Origin: Thermotogaceae bacterium
GTDB taxonomy: Bacteria > Thermotogota > Thermotogae > B21-G9 > HyVt-16
Length of the DNA stretch: 6,221 bases
Direction: 5' to 3'
NCBI GenBank assembly: GCA_011043375.1
Contig: DQYP01000023.1
Span: 1-6,221, forward strand
Positions 5,589-6,221 of the stretch are shown here, one piece after another. Each line of letters starts with the position of its first letter. The stretch's first letter is position 1. The position numbers and the translations under genes were made by a program. Below the pieces are notes generated by a model. That model saw nothing but the letters and a program-made list of their open reading frames with translations. It had not been told where the DNA came from and made no database searches.

Positions 5589-6221
5589 AGATCCTGATGA
5601 CAGACTCAAAATAGCCAAAAAGGTAGCGTTGCTTGCCGGAGATTTTGTAAAAGAATCCCAGTTTAAAGTAAAAAATATAGATCATAAAGCGAATATATTC
5701 GATCTTGTCACCAATGTTGACAAAAAATCGCAGGAAATTATTATAACCAAGTTACATGAAGCATTTCCAAACGATGAATTCGTTGGTGAAGAACAGGAAC
5801 ATGCTGGTTTTCCCGAAACCGGGTGGTATATAGATCCAATAGACGGTACAGTGAATTTCATACATGGGCTCCAAATATTCGGAATATCAGTTGCCTATGT
5901 TGAGAACGGTGAACCTATCATCGGGGTGATTTATCTGCCAATTTTTGAAGAGTTATATTGGGCAGAAAAAGGACAAGGTGCTTATCTAAATAATAATAGA
6001 ATACGAGTTTCACGCAGAAGAAATCTTCAGGAATGTCTTGTGGTAACTGCACATTCTAGCAGTTTTGAGGGAACAAAGGAATTGGATAAGTTGAAAAATC
6101 TGATAGGAAAAGTTAGAAGGGTAAGGATGTTCGGTAGTGCATGTTATCATGCCTGTATGCTCGCCAGAGGGTCAATTGATGCTTTTTGGTCTCATCATTT
6201 AAAACCTTGGGACGTTGCTGC
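5581..6221 (+). CDS. suhB: Inositol-monophosphatase-family phosphatase (SuhB/IMPase-like), C-terminus cut by window edge
   Basis: The reading frame stays open for 213 full codons from ATG 5581 to the window end; family members are about 250-270 residues, so roughly 40-50 are missing. The Mg-dependent phosphatase motifs are all present. Asp47 sits in VTNVD, GEE is at 69-71, and the central motif YIDPIDGTVNFIHG (83-96) supplies metal ligands Asp85 and Asp88. GSACYHA lies around 182-188, and the final motif KPWDVA has Asp211. Such enzymes dephosphorylate myo-inositol 1-phosphate and often fructose-1,6-bisphosphate or related sugar phosphates. Thermotoga relatives make di-myo-inositol phosphate as a heat/salt protectant, a possible context here. 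The start is supported by the site at 5568-5573. It overlaps the hydrolase stop by eight bases (ATGCTTAG), so translation is probably coupled. The gene symbol follows the family; the true substrate is unproven. Confidence 0.93.
   Translation, partial: MLRDPDDRLKIAKKVALLAGDFVKESQFKVKNIDHKANIFDLVTNVDKKSQEIIITKLHEAFPNDEFVGEEQEHAGFPETGWYIDPIDGTVNFIHGLQIFGISVAYVENGEPIIGVIYLPIFEELYWAEKGQGAYLNNNRIRVSRRRNLQECLVVTAHSSSFEGTKELDKLKNLIGKVRRVRMFGSACYHACMLARGSIDAFWSHHLKPWDVA

Noticed and set aside
1..6221. CRISPR array, mobile element or defence system
   Set aside because: I looked for regularly spaced repeats, transposase or integrase motifs and terminal inverted repeats, and saw none. The tRNA genes show no flanking duplicated 3' end that would mark an integration site.

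Overview
The window looks like a chromosomal segment of a low-to-moderate GC thermophilic bacterium of the Thermotogota, probably Thermotoga/Pseudothermotoga-like. I base this on the enolase, the inositol-monophosphatase-family protein and the SIS-domain protein, which read closely like the Thermotoga maritima versions I remember. The genus is an inference and no database search was run. No insertion sequence, phage gene, CRISPR array or rRNA is visible.

Left half (1-3062, minus strand): a three-gene sugar-metabolism operon reads right to left. It holds a Gfo/Idh/MocA-family oxidoreductase with an unusual cysteine cluster (1665-2945), a DeoR-family repressor (877-1647) and a double-SIS sugar-phosphate isomerase/deaminase (1-858, cut by the window edge). 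Gaps are 17 and 18 bases. The operon has a good extended -10 promoter (3033-3062). Its start-site region and leader carry an inverted repeat and a tandem 10-bp-period repeat, both plausible operators for the DeoR protein. The likely theme is catabolism or salvage of a sugar, possibly an amino sugar, with autoregulation by a phosphosugar-sensing repressor.

Middle (3064-3342, minus strand): tRNA-Gly(CCC) and tRNA-Leu(CAG), both with encoded CCA, form a two-gene transcription unit with its own strong promoter and an intrinsic terminator.

Right half (3390-6221, plus strand): enolase (3439-4722) is expressed from an extended -10 promoter divergent from the tRNA promoter. It is tightly coupled to a monoacylglycerol-lipase-like alpha/beta hydrolase (4728-5588) and an inositol-monophosphatase-family phosphatase (5581 to the window end, truncated). 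The hydrolase ribosome binding site lies across the enolase stop codon, and the phosphatase start overlaps the hydrolase stop by 8 bases. The three plus-strand genes therefore form one translationally coupled unit linking central glycolysis to lipid/glycerol-ester and inositol-phosphate or sugar-phosphate hydrolysis.

Most of the window is ordinary housekeeping and sugar-metabolism sequence. The points worth following up are the substrate of the Gfo/Idh-DeoR-SIS operon, its operators, the enolase-lipase-phosphatase coupling, and an 11-bp inverted repeat just inside the lipase gene with two competing left arms.
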